Assembly (NCBI GenBank): GCA_001916965.1
Contig: MNTL01000082.1
Location: forward strand, 1-48,466
DNA: 48,466 bases
Direction: 5' to 3'
From: Roseburia sp. CAG:10041_57
Lineage (GTDB): Bacteria > Bacillota > Clostridia > Lachnospirales > Lachnospiraceae
Shown: piece by piece, positions 34,680 to 42,767 of the stretch
Numbering within the stretch: the first letter of the stretch is position 1
How the letters are laid out: each line of letters starts with the position of its first letter
The notes under the pieces: model-generated
What the model saw: only the letters and a program-made list of their open reading frames with translations
What the model was told of the DNA's origin: nothing
Databases searched by the model: none
Position numbers and translations under genes: made by a program

Positions 34680-36821
34680 GTGGAAAGAAAATCAAACATA
34701 ACAATATGGCAGTTGCGTCTCTTTGAGGGACTGAATAAAGATATCATGGTAATGCAGCGCAATGAAGAAGAAGTCTTCGACGATGCCATTCATGTATTTT
34801 TTGAAAAAGAATATTATGATGCCTATGTAAATAAGGCAAAGAGATATGGTGAATATCGTTATGCTTATCATGAAGATAAGCTGGGTGAGGTTATTTATCA
34901 GATTTTTGATGAGAATATCACAGGTCTGGTACTTCATATCAATACTTTGGAAAATGGTTCTAAGACGACTTTGTGTGATGAAAAGTATTTATCTGCAAAA
35001 GACCTGAGAGTAATGAAGGAAATCGTGGATTCCTATCATTATATGTACAGAGTGTCCATCGACAGATGCACTAAGGAAGAAGCAGTAGCACATATGCTTA
35101 CAAAGTCAGTGTTCATCATCGGTAAATTACCGGATTTCCGCAAGAAACCGGCAGAAGGTGAGAAGCAGACTTTTGAGATCATGACCATGAAGCGCAAGAA
35201 GGATAAGAGCCAGCCCAAGGATGATAAGGATTATGATTATGAGTCTCTTAAAGTATTCCTGACAGCTGAGAGCGCTATGCGCTACAACCCGGATAAGAAG
35301 CCAATCAACAAATATAAATTGTCTCTGCTTGCGCAGTTTGTAAAGGGTCGTTTCCAGGTAATCGTAGAGCCACATCGTAATTACTGGCTGGAATTCGATC
35401 CTGCAACGCTGGATATCAGTGCATATTTCACCCCGCCGGTATGGAATGAGGAGAAGGTCAAGGCACGTATCTGCGAGTATGCGAATATGGAAGAAGTCTA
35501 TATTCTGTTAGGAACCAGACACAGTGATTACAGAACCTGTCTTGGTACACCGTTCCTGTTGAAGCTGGCTGAAGAGAATGTCCAGATGTATCTCTTCGAA
35601 AAATATGAGGATGCGGTGAATTATTGTCTGGAGAATCCGACACTTTTACCGGTATTTGATGGTACATATCCAATCGGTATATTAAAGAAGAATGATAAGA
35701 TGCATTCTCTGCAGACTGCCCTGGCAGTAGCAGCACAGGTAGGTGTTACCAGCATCAATCTGGATGATGATACATTGCATTCTATCCATTGCAAATTCTC
35801 TTTCTTTATGGAGACTGCAGGATTTGAGACAGATATGGAGAAATTCCTGACACCACAGGAATGCAGTGCATTAAAAATAGAGAAAGACGGAACAACGCAA
35901 TACCGTTTCGAGCCGATTTCTTTTGTAAACACAGAGAATCCCTATGCAGTAAGCAAGGAGAGAAGAGATGAACTGGCATCACATCTGGATACAGATTATG
36001 ATGAAGGTATCACTTATATGGCAGAGTGTTCAGTACCTGAAATGATTGTTATGCTTCAGGAAGCAGGACGCCGCTTCGAGGCAGCAAGAACTGCCCAGGA
36101 CGAAGAGAAGAAGAAACAGTACAACAGACTGATGAACAGAATGACTGTGCCGTTGACAGAAGCACTGTGTGAGAAACCATTTGTCTTCACCTTGAGAGAG
36201 CAGGATGGTTCATTCACACTGCGTAACCAGCTGGCTTACCTGATTGTGACCAACCGCTTTGAAGGTGGCAGGACCGGAGAAGGCAGATTGACTCCTGCCG
36301 GCATTGACAATGAGAAATTCATGGAGCAGTTTGAGGCAGCAAGCAAGGTGGCAGCTGTAACAGATGGTCCTGATGTTATGTGTCTGGCAGACGTTCATCT
36401 GATGGGGGAGATTGCAAAGCAGTGGAAACACTCAGAACCTCTGAGAGAAGAACTGATGATTTATCTGACACAGGGATGCAAGCTCTCCTATGTGGAAGCA
36501 CTCCATTATTATAAGAGGCTGAAATCTGACAGTAGTATCTTTGTTGAATTTACCTCTACAGTACGTAATGCAGAGTATCCTCCGATGGGCATGATTACGA
36601 TTGAAGGATATACAGCAAAGAAAATTGCAGAGGAGAAGAACCTGAGTGTGCTGCAGGCTTATGACGCACTGCTGGCACTGAAAGAACATCCTAAGGCAGG
36701 AATTGGTGAAGCTGTAAAAGAAGCAGAAACAATTACTACAGAGGGTGAAGCCCAAACAGCAGCTGAAGAGGAAAAGACAGAAGAAAAGAAATCATTCTTT
36801 GGTAAACTGTTTAAGAAATAA
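34680..36821 (+). CDS. Large hypothetical protein with SseB-like middle region
   Basis: The 713-aa product begins with GTG at 34680 (AAGGG 9 nt upstream). I do not recognise the whole protein. Around 190-320 the sequence (VFLTAESAMRYN...LLAQFVKGRFQVIVEPHRNYWLEFD, and YLFEKYEDAVNYC) is weakly reminiscent of SseB-type repeats. The C-terminus is an acidic linker (EEEKTEEKKS) ending in FFGKLFKK, a short amphipathic basic tail. No transmembrane segment is seen. It is last in the pheA-ppx-ppk1-maf operon. Confidence 0.65.
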   Translation: MERKSNITIWQLRLFEGLNKDIMVMQRNEEEVFDDAIHVFFEKEYYDAYVNKAKRYGEYRYAYHEDKLGEVIYQIFDENITGLVLHINTLENGSKTTLCDEKYLSAKDLRVMKEIVDSYHYMYRVSIDRCTKEEAVAHMLTKSVFIIGKLPDFRKKPAEGEKQTFEIMTMKRKKDKSQPKDDKDYDYESLKVFLTAESAMRYNPDKKPINKYKLSLLAQFVKGRFQVIVEPHRNYWLEFDPATLDISAYFTPPVWNEEKVKARICEYANMEEVYILLGTRHSDYRTCLGTPFLLKLAEENVQMYLFEKYEDAVNYCLENPTLLPVFDGTYPIGILKKNDKMHSLQTALAVAAQVGVTSINLDDDTLHSIHCKFSFFMETAGFETDMEKFLTPQECSALKIEKDGTTQYRFEPISFVNTENPYAVSKERRDELASHLDTDYDEGITYMAECSVPEMIVMLQEAGRRFEAARTAQDEEKKKQYNRLMNRMTVPLTEALCEKPFVFTLREQDGSFTLRNQLAYLIVTNRFEGGRTGEGRLTPAGIDNEKFMEQFEAASKVAAVTDGPDVMCLADVHLMGEIAKQWKHSEPLREELMIYLTQGCKLSYVEALHYYKRLKSDSSIFVEFTSTVRNAEYPPMGMITIEGYTAKKIAEEKNLSVLQAYDALLALKEHPKAGIGEAVKEAETITTEGEAQTAAEEEKTEEKKSFFGKLFKK

Positions 36822-36840
36822 ACCTCGAAAAGTGTATAAA

Positions 36841-36873
36841 GGAGATGAAAGTGGTGGACTTTCATCTCCTTTT
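36841..36873 (+). terminator. Terminator of the ppx-ppk1 operon
   Basis: GGAGATGAAAGT (36841-36852) pairs perfectly with ACTTTCATCTCC (36858-36869), followed by TTTTG. Confidence 0.9.
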
Positions 36874-36896
36874 GTGTATTCAGTGACAGACCTGTA

Positions 36897-37697
36897 TTAT
36901 ACCAGATCTTCTTCAATCCATTTTAGGATATTGGAAAAATCAATGGTCAGTTCTCCATGATAGATTCCTACAGGAACTGGCTGATCCAGACCGTAAATAA
37001 CCGGGCAGGATTCACTTTCAAAGAAATATACAAGAAGCTTACGTTGGGCATAATCCAGAATCCAGTATTCCCGTACACCGGCGTTCATGTATTTGGATAG
37101 TTTTAAGGTATAATCTTTTCTTTTGGTAGAAGGAGAGATAACCTCCACGAGAAAATCAGGTGCACCGTAGATACCGAATTTTTTAATCTTGGAGGGGTCA
37201 CATATGATGCCCACATCTGGTTGAACCATGGTCTTATTATCACAGTCAAGCTGTACATCTACAGGAGCAATGAAGGGTCTGCAGCTTCCCTTGTGTTCCA
37301 GAATATAATTAGCAATCTGTCGATAAATCTCACCTCCAATGGACTGATGATGGAAGGTGGGAGCTGACATATCATAAAAATACCCATCAATCAACTCTAC
37401 ACGTTGTTCATCCGGCAATGCATAATAGTCGTCAAGAGTATAGCTGCCATTCCTGTCAGCCTGATAGGAAGCCTCTTCGCATACAGTAGATTTCTCAGAG
37501 AAAAGCTGTTCCAGTGCCTGTAGCGTGTCGTAACGTGGACTTTCTGTTTCTCCTGAGAAAATCTTCTGGATTGTACCAAGAGGCACGCCGGACAGGACGG
37601 ACTGATAACCGCAGGATTCAGAGATAGAAGCGACTGTATAACCGGAATATTTCAGTTCATGCATGGCATGACGGATGCGTAGCGGATTTGAAAACAA
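36897..37697 (-). CDS. Uma2-family (PD-(D/E)xK) protein with N-terminal HTH
   Basis: This 266-aa protein has a C-terminal Uma2 restriction-endonuclease-like fold. TFHHQSIGGEI, QPDVGIICD, GAPDFLVEVISPST and the LKLSKYMNAGVREYWILD lysine give the D-E-K active-site set. The first 70 residues are HTH-like (LSGVPLGTIQKIFSGETESPRYDTLQALEQL), but about seven residues appear inserted before this motif. The start is uncertain: TTG at 37697 or ATG at 37664, neither with a good ribosome binding site. The 5' end lies next to the prophage boundary, so it may have been altered by the integration. Role of the family in cells is unclear. Confidence 0.75.
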   Translation of the reverse strand: MFSNPLRIRHAMHELKYSGYTVASISESCGYQSVLSGVPLGTIQKIFSGETESPRYDTLQALEQLFSEKSTVCEEASYQADRNGSYTLDDYYALPDEQRVELIDGYFYDMSAPTFHHQSIGGEIYRQIANYILEHKGSCRPFIAPVDVQLDCDNKTMVQPDVGIICDPSKIKKFGIYGAPDFLVEVISPSTKRKDYTLKLSKYMNAGVREYWILDYAQRKLLVYFFESESCPVIYGLDQPVPVGIYHGELTIDFSNILKWIEEDLV

Positions 37698-37743
37698 TCC
37701 GTCTTTTTTACTATATACATAACAACATTACCAAAACCATAAA

Positions 37744-37784
37744 AAAATCGGCATTGCTCAAAAATAGCTTGCAATGCCGATTTT
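37744..37784. terminator. Strong bidirectional terminator at the prophage edge
   Basis: AAAATCGGCATTGC (37744-37757) pairs perfectly with GCAATGCCGATTTT (37771-37784), 14 bp. It separates the integrase gene from Uma2; A and T runs on both sides allow both directions. Confidence 0.88.
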
Positions 37785-37870
37785 CCTTTATTCTATGCGG
37801 TTTACAAGGATTTTAAGAGACAAGAAAAATCGTTACAAATAACGAGAGATAAAAAGTGGTTAGTGACAAA

Positions 37871-39082
37871 TTAGCAACAGTCCAAAAGGATGTCTTTAAG
37901 GTCGATTTTGGAAATGGCTGCATGCAAATCTTCTAAGGTCCTGTGACCATAGGTAGCTACTTCGACATCATTGCCAAGGGAATGTCCCATGATGAGATGC
38001 TTTGATAAACTGTCAATGCCTGCGACATCGCAAATCCATGAGAATGTATGCCTGCAATCGTGTGGAGTATGCTTCTTGCCAGAAGCCGTTGTATCTATTC
38101 CAAGTTCAATCAATTTTGGGTAGAATTTTTTAACGCGAAAGTTGTCAGCTTTAAAGCTATCCTGTACGGCAGCATATGACTGTACATATGGGGTAAGCCA
38201 ATCCTGAAAAGGAACAATACGATTCTCACCGGCTTCAGTTTTAAGCCCACCATGAAAATACTTATCATTCATATTAATTTCCATCCTATAGTTTCTTTTT
38301 TTGGAGGTTGCAAATTCGCTGATTCGAAATCCAGTAAAACACATAAGGATTATCATACTGGAAACAGGATCATCCCTGTCATCCCAGATTATTTGTAATT
38401 CCTCCTTAGAAAAAGGTTCTCCTTTTTCATTATCATTTTCCTTGTTAACAACAGCAAACTTGGAATAATCCTTTTGTACGATGTCATTTTCCAGGGAAAA
38501 TTTATAGAGCTGTGAGAATAATTTTTTAATGTTCATTACGCTGGAGTAGCCAAGGGAGCATGTGTCCAAGACAACTTGCATGTCAACTTTGCGAATATCT
38601 TTAAACTTTCTACTGTGCAGTTTTTCACAATTTTTAAAAGCGGACACATACGACTTAATTGCAGAATAAGATTTCTGTTTAGGATTGTTCTTGTATGCTT
38701 CCAGCCACATTTCATATACATTAGCGAACGTAGCGTTGGCATCATCAATGTTATATGGATTTCGGTTGTATGAACTAAGCGCATCATAGGCATCCTGGTA
38801 TGTTCTGTAATATCCGATTGCAGGGACAGATTTCGGAGAACCATTTTCATGGAACTCTGTCACTGGTGGGTAAGCCGCGAAGGGATTTTTGCGTGAACCG
38901 GATAATCGTTTAATTGATCCGAAACCATTCGGGAGTTTTCGGCGGCGCTTTGTGGGTCGTGTACGTGTTGTTGGAATTGTTGCAGATGGAGCAACGGATT
39001 GGAGCGGATAGCCACAGTGTGGACAGCTATACGCTTTGTCAGATACGTTTCCAGAACATTCTGGGCATTTGATGATAGACAT
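37871..39082 (-). CDS. int: Tyrosine-type site-specific integrase with N-terminal zinc ribbon
   Basis: This 403-aa recombinase integrates and excises the element. An N-terminal zinc ribbon is formed by C6, C9, C20, C23; a basic stretch TRPTKRRRK follows, then a SAM-like core-binding domain and the catalytic domain with R253 (TGFRISE), H351 and R354 (PHDCRHTF), H377 (MGHS) and Y388 (ATYGHR). The start at 39082 has AAGGAG 8 nt upstream and is preferred to 39100. The zinc ribbon is an extra DNA-binding module not found in lambda-type integrases. Confidence 0.93.
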   Translation of the reverse strand: MSIIKCPECSGNVSDKAYSCPHCGYPLQSVAPSATIPTTRTRPTKRRRKLPNGFGSIKRLSGSRKNPFAAYPPVTEFHENGSPKSVPAIGYYRTYQDAYDALSSYNRNPYNIDDANATFANVYEMWLEAYKNNPKQKSYSAIKSYVSAFKNCEKLHSRKFKDIRKVDMQVVLDTCSLGYSSVMNIKKLFSQLYKFSLENDIVQKDYSKFAVVNKENDNEKGEPFSKEELQIIWDDRDDPVSSMIILMCFTGFRISEFATSKKRNYRMEINMNDKYFHGGLKTEAGENRIVPFQDWLTPYVQSYAAVQDSFKADNFRVKKFYPKLIELGIDTTASGKKHTPHDCRHTFSWICDVAGIDSLSKHLIMGHSLGNDVEVATYGHRTLEDLHAAISKIDLKDILLDCC

Positions 39083-39236
39083 TTTGATATCTCCTTCCAA
39101 TGAGTACTTGAAAAGACATACACAAAATGATACAATAACCTTGCTGAATTAGGTTTGTACATTTTTTGTGTACATCTCTAGCGAGCCGCTAGGTGTTGGT
39201 AGCACTTAACGGCTCATTTTTTGTTACGATTAGATT

Positions 39237-40271
39237 CTAATTTATGTAAGAATAAAAAGCATCTGAATATTGCCGTAATAAATCAAGACTAAATCGAGGA
39301 CTGCCTTCCTTCATCCCATTTTCCTGTAAATCATTATAGATCAATTCGATTTGTTCATTCATTTTACCCCATGCTTTTTTTAAATCAGAGTATTCATCAT
39401 CCGAAAGAGCGTTAATATAGGAATCATATTGCTCCTTTTTAGCATATGCCTTTTCAAATTGTTCGTATGCATAATCTATATCTATATCTGAGCCAGTGCA
39501 ATCTTTGCCATTTAGTCTGTAGGAATCAAAGTTTACAAAATTATTCCATATATCGCCAATGTACCAGTTATTAATTTCTGAAAGTTTATCAGGAATAGAA
39601 TCAGAAGAGGAATCTTCCTGTGAATCATCTTGAGTAGATGAATCATTCAGTACTTCACCAGTCTCGTTATCTACAATTTGAATATCCGTTATCCTGTCTT
39701 CTGGGGGAATGAAATTGTATGCTTGATATGTGTCGCTTAGCGCAGTTACTGTAAGACCGATTCCTATCGAGCAGAACAATTCATTAGCTTCATATTTTGC
39801 CTTGTCAACATAGAAAGTGAAATGTTGAAAGTCATCATCGTAATCCATGCTGATCAGAGCGCCTCCCATTGATTCATTAGTATACATTTCATTAAATGTA
39901 TCATTAAGAAGACTATCATCTTTAAAAGATTTCAAAGCTTCTTTCCTATCTTTTTCAGTAATAGTGGTACTGTAATAATCATCATTGTAAACTGAATATG
40001 CGCCATTCGGGTTATCGGCTTGCAAACCAGCAACATATTCTTCAGCAGAAGAATCTTCAAAATTCACAATACGAAGTATTACTTCAACTTCCTCAGAATC
40101 ATCAACTGCAGAAGTAGTTTCATTTTCAACAGATGTCTCAGTTTCAATACTGGTCGTTTCTTCAATGGTTGATGCCGGTTCAGTAGTCGGATTAGATAAT
40201 TCTACGTGATTCGTAGATCCACATCCGGTAAGTGTGAGTGACAATAGAATAATAAGTGCTTTTTTCTTCAT
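39237..40271 (-). CDS. Prophage-encoded lipoprotein
   Basis: The 344-aa product has a signal peptide with the lipobox LTLTGC (Cys17), then a low-complexity Thr/Glu/Ser linker (about 25-60) and an acidic soluble domain I do not recognise. The ATG at 40271 has GGAGG 8 nt upstream. It is transcribed with the lysogeny genes, so it is likely made in lysogens and shown on the cell surface. A lysogenic-conversion or superinfection-exclusion role is possible but unproven. Confidence 0.75.
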   Translation of the reverse strand: MKKKALIILLSLTLTGCGSTNHVELSNPTTEPASTIEETTSIETETSVENETTSAVDDSEEVEVILRIVNFEDSSAEEYVAGLQADNPNGAYSVYNDDYYSTTITEKDRKEALKSFKDDSLLNDTFNEMYTNESMGGALISMDYDDDFQHFTFYVDKAKYEANELFCSIGIGLTVTALSDTYQAYNFIPPEDRITDIQIVDNETGEVLNDSSTQDDSQEDSSSDSIPDKLSEINNWYIGDIWNNFVNFDSYRLNGKDCTGSDIDIDYAYEQFEKAYAKKEQYDSYINALSDDEYSDLKKAWGKMNEQIELIYNDLQENGMKEGSPRFSLDLLRQYSDAFYSYIN

Positions 40272-40375
40272 GAGAATTCCTCCAAAATATAATTGGTTAT
40301 AGTTTCTTATTACAATATTGTATTGCATTTATAGAAAAAAGAATAGGTTTTGTAAACATAACAAGCGTCAATATT

Positions 40376-40855
40376 TTAAATTTGTTCGAATACCCCAAGC
40401 GTGGGTTCAAAATAAATAACATAATTATCAACAGTGGTGCATAAGCCATATTTATTTTTATAATACTGTAGAGCTTCATTCAGGAATCCTTCTGTAATAT
40501 TAAGATGCTCAGCTATCTCGTAACCATTTCTGCATCCAGATCTGTATGCATTGATAATTCCATACAATCCGATTAGGCGGTTGTAAGCCCATGCTCTTGC
40601 GTGCAGCTCCTGTTTACGGTTTGTGGCTACAGTCATGTCTATGATATTCCCAGAAGATGTATAATGGTGCCCTAATTCCTCGGCAAGAATGCAGGCTTTT
40701 TCAGATTCATCGTTCATATTTTGGCTTATGGCAATAGTACCATCACAGTACAGCCCTTTAAGCCGTGTGCCCGACAAATCAAACTGATTGGTGACAGTCA
40801 CGTTTGATTTGTCAGCATCATTTAGCAGTTCTTCATATTTGTTCAATTGGCTCAC
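40376..40855 (-). CDS. ImmA/IrrE-type metallo-endopeptidase
   Basis: This 159-aa protein has the phage ImmA motif ILAEELGHHYTSSGN, where the first His of HExxH is Glu, as is usual in phage members, and further residues RAWAYNRLI in the family pattern. In ICEBs1 ImmA cleaves the repressor to allow induction. Position just beside the repressor operon fits this role. It starts 3 nt before the stop of the YgiT-type gene end, giving translational coupling. Confidence 0.85.
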   Translation of the reverse strand: MSQLNKYEELLNDADKSNVTVTNQFDLSGTRLKGLYCDGTIAISQNMNDESEKACILAEELGHHYTSSGNIIDMTVATNRKQELHARAWAYNRLIGLYGIINAYRSGCRNGYEIAEHLNITEGFLNEALQYYKNKYGLCTTVDNYVIYFEPTLGVFEQI

Positions 40856-40857
40856 TC

Positions 40858-41085
40858 CTATGCTGCGCTTTGAAAATCAACGACCGCAATTTCTGTTAAC
40901 ATGGATTTTAATTTATTTACAATAGATTCAATCTTTAACATAGTAGTACCGTTGATAAATTCCTCACCACATTGATCACATTTAAAACATGGTACATTTT
41001 TAATGATAATAAAGCAGTTGTTGTATGTTGTCATATAAGTTGTTGTAGAATTGTTCATATCACCTTTGCATAAAAAGCATTTCAT
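40858..41085 (-). CDS. YgiT-type zinc-finger (MqsA-like) antitoxin candidate
   Basis: The 75-aa product has two CxxC pairs (C3/C6 and C36/C39) as in YgiT/MqsA zinc-finger antitoxins, and a helical C-terminal tail. I chose the ATG at 41085 because GGGAGG lies 9 nt upstream. It is next to the DUF4258 gene, its usual toxin partner, with only 4 nt between them. It lacks the C-terminal HTH of full MqsA, so DNA-binding autoregulation is not expected. Confidence 0.8.
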   Translation of the reverse strand: MKCFLCKGDMNNSTTTYMTTYNNCFIIIKNVPCFKCDQCGEEFINGTTMLKIESIVNKLKSMLTEIAVVDFQSAA

Positions 41086-41089
41086 AAAA

Positions 41090-41407
41090 TTATTCCTCCC
41101 TTCGGGTTTTGAGATCATCAAACCATTTTGCTGGTGCTGGATAGTAAGCTGTGACAATCCAGAGCTGTTCTCCATTGGTACCTACCACTGTATGAAGCGG
41201 TTTTGAAGTATTTATATTTCCAAGAGTAAGACAGCTTGGATATGGATAATCATCAGGGTATTGTTCTATGATTTCTCCCGTCATTATGCAGTCTATAACT
41301 TCTTTCAGGGAAATACCTCGTTGCTCTAAGCGCTTTGCAGCGTGCAAGGTCATGATAATATTTTCTGGTATACATATCTTTTGCAGTTCTTCTATGGTTA
41401 ATTCCAA
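41090..41407 (-). CDS. DUF4258 protein (toxin candidate)
   Basis: This 105-aa protein has the DUF4258 pattern TLHAAKRLEQRGISLKEVIDCIMTGEIIEQYPDDYPYPSCLTLG, a RelE/BrnT-like fold often paired with YgiT-type antitoxins. I place the start at TTG 41407 because GGAGG (41416-41420) lies 8 nt upstream and overlaps the alternative GTG at 41416. It sits between the repressor and the YgiT-type gene in the lysogeny operon. Toxic activity is inference from the pairing. Confidence 0.75.
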   Translation of the reverse strand: MELTIEELQKICIPENIIMTLHAAKRLEQRGISLKEVIDCIMTGEIIEQYPDDYPYPSCLTLGNINTSKPLHTVVGTNGEQLWIVTAYYPAPAKWFDDLKTRREE

Positions 41408-41443
41408 TGTATGCACCTCCTACGAAAAGAATAATTTAATGGA

Positions 41444-41767
41444 CTATTTGCGGTTTGATTTTACAAAGGCGGCAAATTCTTTGATTTTGTCAAGTTCTTC
41501 TTCTGTGTATTCGTCTCCATCGAAATGGGCTGCAATGGTGTGTGGATTGATAATTTTGGTTGTTTTATTTGTACGTCCCAATAAGTAGTCAATATCGACA
41601 TTAAAATAATCGGCTATTGATTCTAAAACTTCAAAATTCGGTTGGCGTTCTCCACGTTCATACATATTTATTGCACTTTTAGATATTCCTAATGCATCAG
41701 CAAGTTCTTGTTGGGACATAGACTTTTCTGTTCTTAATAATTTTAGTATTTTATCAAATTGAGCCAT
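41444..41767 (-). CDS. XRE-family prophage repressor (CI-like)
   Basis: The 107-aa protein has an XRE helix-turn-helix (KSMSQQELADALGISKSAINMYERGERQPN, about 15-45) and a short C-terminal segment, without an S24 domain. The ATG at 41767 with GGAGG upstream is used; earlier in-frame ATGs lie in the operator region. Divergent from Cro, with three operators between, so this is the lysogeny repressor. The ImmA-type protein encoded in the same operon may cleave it. Confidence 0.88.
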   Translation of the reverse strand: MAQFDKILKLLRTEKSMSQQELADALGISKSAINMYERGERQPNFEVLESIADYFNVDIDYLLGRTNKTTKIINPHTIAAHFDGDEYTEEELDKIKEFAAFVKSNRK

Positions 41768-41797
41768 ATGTAAGTACCTCCGTATGTCTATATTTGC

Positions 41798-41826
41798 ATT
41801 ATACACAAAACGTGTTCTAAAGTAAA
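41798..41826 (-). promoter_or_regulatory. Repressor promoter
   Basis: On the minus strand TTTACT (41826-41821) and TATAAT (41803-41798) are spaced by 17 nt. Operator 1 covers the -10 and spacer, so high repressor levels would shut it off. Confidence 0.75.
41803..41815. promoter_or_regulatory. Phage operator 1
   Basis: ACACAAAACGTGT; arms ACACA/CGTGT. One of four matches to RCACRWAAYGTGY. Confidence 0.75.
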
Positions 41827-41835
41827 TACAAAAAT

Positions 41836-41848
41836 ACACAAAATGTGC
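41836..41848. promoter_or_regulatory. Phage operator 2
   Basis: ACACAAAATGTGC lies directly before the -35 box of the Cro promoter. Confidence 0.75.
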
Positions 41849-41877
41849 TTGACACATGAGTACAGAGCGTGTATATT
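41849..41877 (+). promoter_or_regulatory. Cro (early) promoter
   Basis: TTGACA (41849-41854) and TATATT (41872-41877) are spaced by 17 nt and flanked by operators 2 and 3. Confidence 0.85.
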
Positions 41878-41885
41878 AAAGTTAA

Positions 41886-41898
41886 GCACGAAACGTGC
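41886..41898. promoter_or_regulatory. Phage operator 3
   Basis: GCACGAAACGTGC has perfect arms GCACG/CGTGC and covers the predicted early start point. Confidence 0.8.
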
Positions 41899-41916
41899 AC
41901 GAACGGAGGTGAATGA

Positions 41917-42114
41917 TTGGATAAGCAAGCTATAGCGGAACGACTTGTAAGACTGCGCGGAAAGAAAAGTAGGGAAACAGTTGCAAAAGCATGCGGAATC
42001 AGCACATTAGCACTTGCTATGTATGAACAAGGGGAAAGGATTCCGAGAGATGATATTAAAATCAGGCTTTCTAAATATTACAAGAAATCCGTTGACTTTA
42101 TTTTTTTTAATTAA
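41917..42114 (+). CDS. Cro-like XRE-family regulator
   Basis: The 65-aa product is a compact XRE helix-turn-helix protein (KKSRETVAKACGISTLALAMYEQGERIPRDD). The start is TTG at 41917 with GGAGG 7 nt upstream; no ATG fits. It is divergent from the repressor and first in the early operon, as Cro proteins are. Confidence 0.82.
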   Translation: MDKQAIAERLVRLRGKKSRETVAKACGISTLALAMYEQGERIPRDDIKIRLSKYYKKSVDFIFFN

Positions 42115-42119
42115 AATGA

Positions 42120-42132
42120 GCACGTAATGTGC
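42120..42132. promoter_or_regulatory. Phage operator 4, behind cro
   Basis: GCACGTAATGTGC has the same 13-bp pattern as operators 1-3 but lies just after the cro stop, 42 nt before the next gene. It may control a second early promoter or allow looping. Confidence 0.65.
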
Positions 42133-42144
42133 ACACTAAATAAG

Positions 42145-42180
42145 CAACAGATGGGAAGGAAGTGAGATAGAAAATGGAAA
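42145..42180 (+). repeat. Early-gene leader repeat, copy 1
   Basis: CAACAGATGGGAAGGAAG followed by TGAGATAGAAAATGGAAA: contains the ribosome binding site and start of the 42174 gene. Confidence 0.7.
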
Positions 42181-42359
42181 AAGATTTACTTGTGGTCACA
42201 AGCAACAAGAAACATGAGAACATGCTAATGGTTTTTGCTAATACAAAAACATTTGAGGATGGAGAAATATTATTAAGAGAATTCAGAAAGATGATTCATA
42301 GATTGAACCATCTTTCTGAAAATAGATACAGTTATGTTTTAGTTAATGAGAAAAAATGA
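42174..42359 (+). CDS. Small early phage protein, unknown
   Basis: The 61-aa product (MEKDLLVVTSNKKHENMLMV...) is basic and helical with no known domain. The start lies in a repeated leader cassette with GGAAGG as ribosome binding site, which supports it as a real gene. It follows operator 4. Confidence 0.6.
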   Translation: MEKDLLVVTSNKKHENMLMVFANTKTFEDGEILLREFRKMIHRLNHLSENRYSYVLVNEKK

Positions 42360-42372
42360 CTGTATTCATAGA

Positions 42373-42642
42373 TTAAAGTAAATTGCTGCTGATATGAACT
42401 GTTGAATCTGAATCGGATGTAAGCTGATCTTCATTTGGAATAGCATCAATAGATTCGAAATCAATCCATTGTTCGGGGAAACTTTCTTTACAAGCCATAA
42501 AAGACACGTAAGGTGGGTAAGTTTCGCCATCAAATTCATCTTCTTCGTTAATTGTTAAGGTAACAATGTCACATCCGCTACGGCGTATATCCTGAACCAT
42601 AGAACGAAGTTCAGATACTTTGATAGTAATAGAATCTTTCAT
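42373..42642 (-). CDS. Moron-like minus-strand gene, unknown
   Basis: The 89-aa acidic product (MKDSITIKVSELRSMVQDIR...) is not recognised. AAGGAG lies 9 nt before the ATG, a good site, so translation is plausible even though the gene runs against the early operon. Reverse orientation in an early region is typical of morons expressed from the prophage. Confidence 0.6.
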   Translation of the reverse strand: MKDSITIKVSELRSMVQDIRRSGCDIVTLTINEEDEFDGETYPPYVSFMACKESFPEQWIDFESIDAIPNEDQLTSDSDSTVHISSNLL

Positions 42643-42740
42643 ATTGTTTGCTCCTTTCTTATTGACTTGGCTTTAGTGTAAGCCTGTAAGACAAGTATAA
42701 ATAATGAGTAATATAAAATCAAGATTACATAACTTCAGCG

Positions 42741-42767
42741 GCAGCAGATGGGAAGGAAGTGAGATAG
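42741..42767 (+). repeat. Early-gene leader repeat, copy 2
   Basis: GCAGCAGATGGGAAGGAAGT followed by GAGATAG. Nearly identical to copies 1 and 3. Confidence 0.7.

Noticed and set aside
37682..37710. Terminator-like hairpin CGGATT/AATCCG with T run at the 5' end of the Uma2 gene
   Set aside because: The stem is short and no plus-strand gene ends there; it may be chance.
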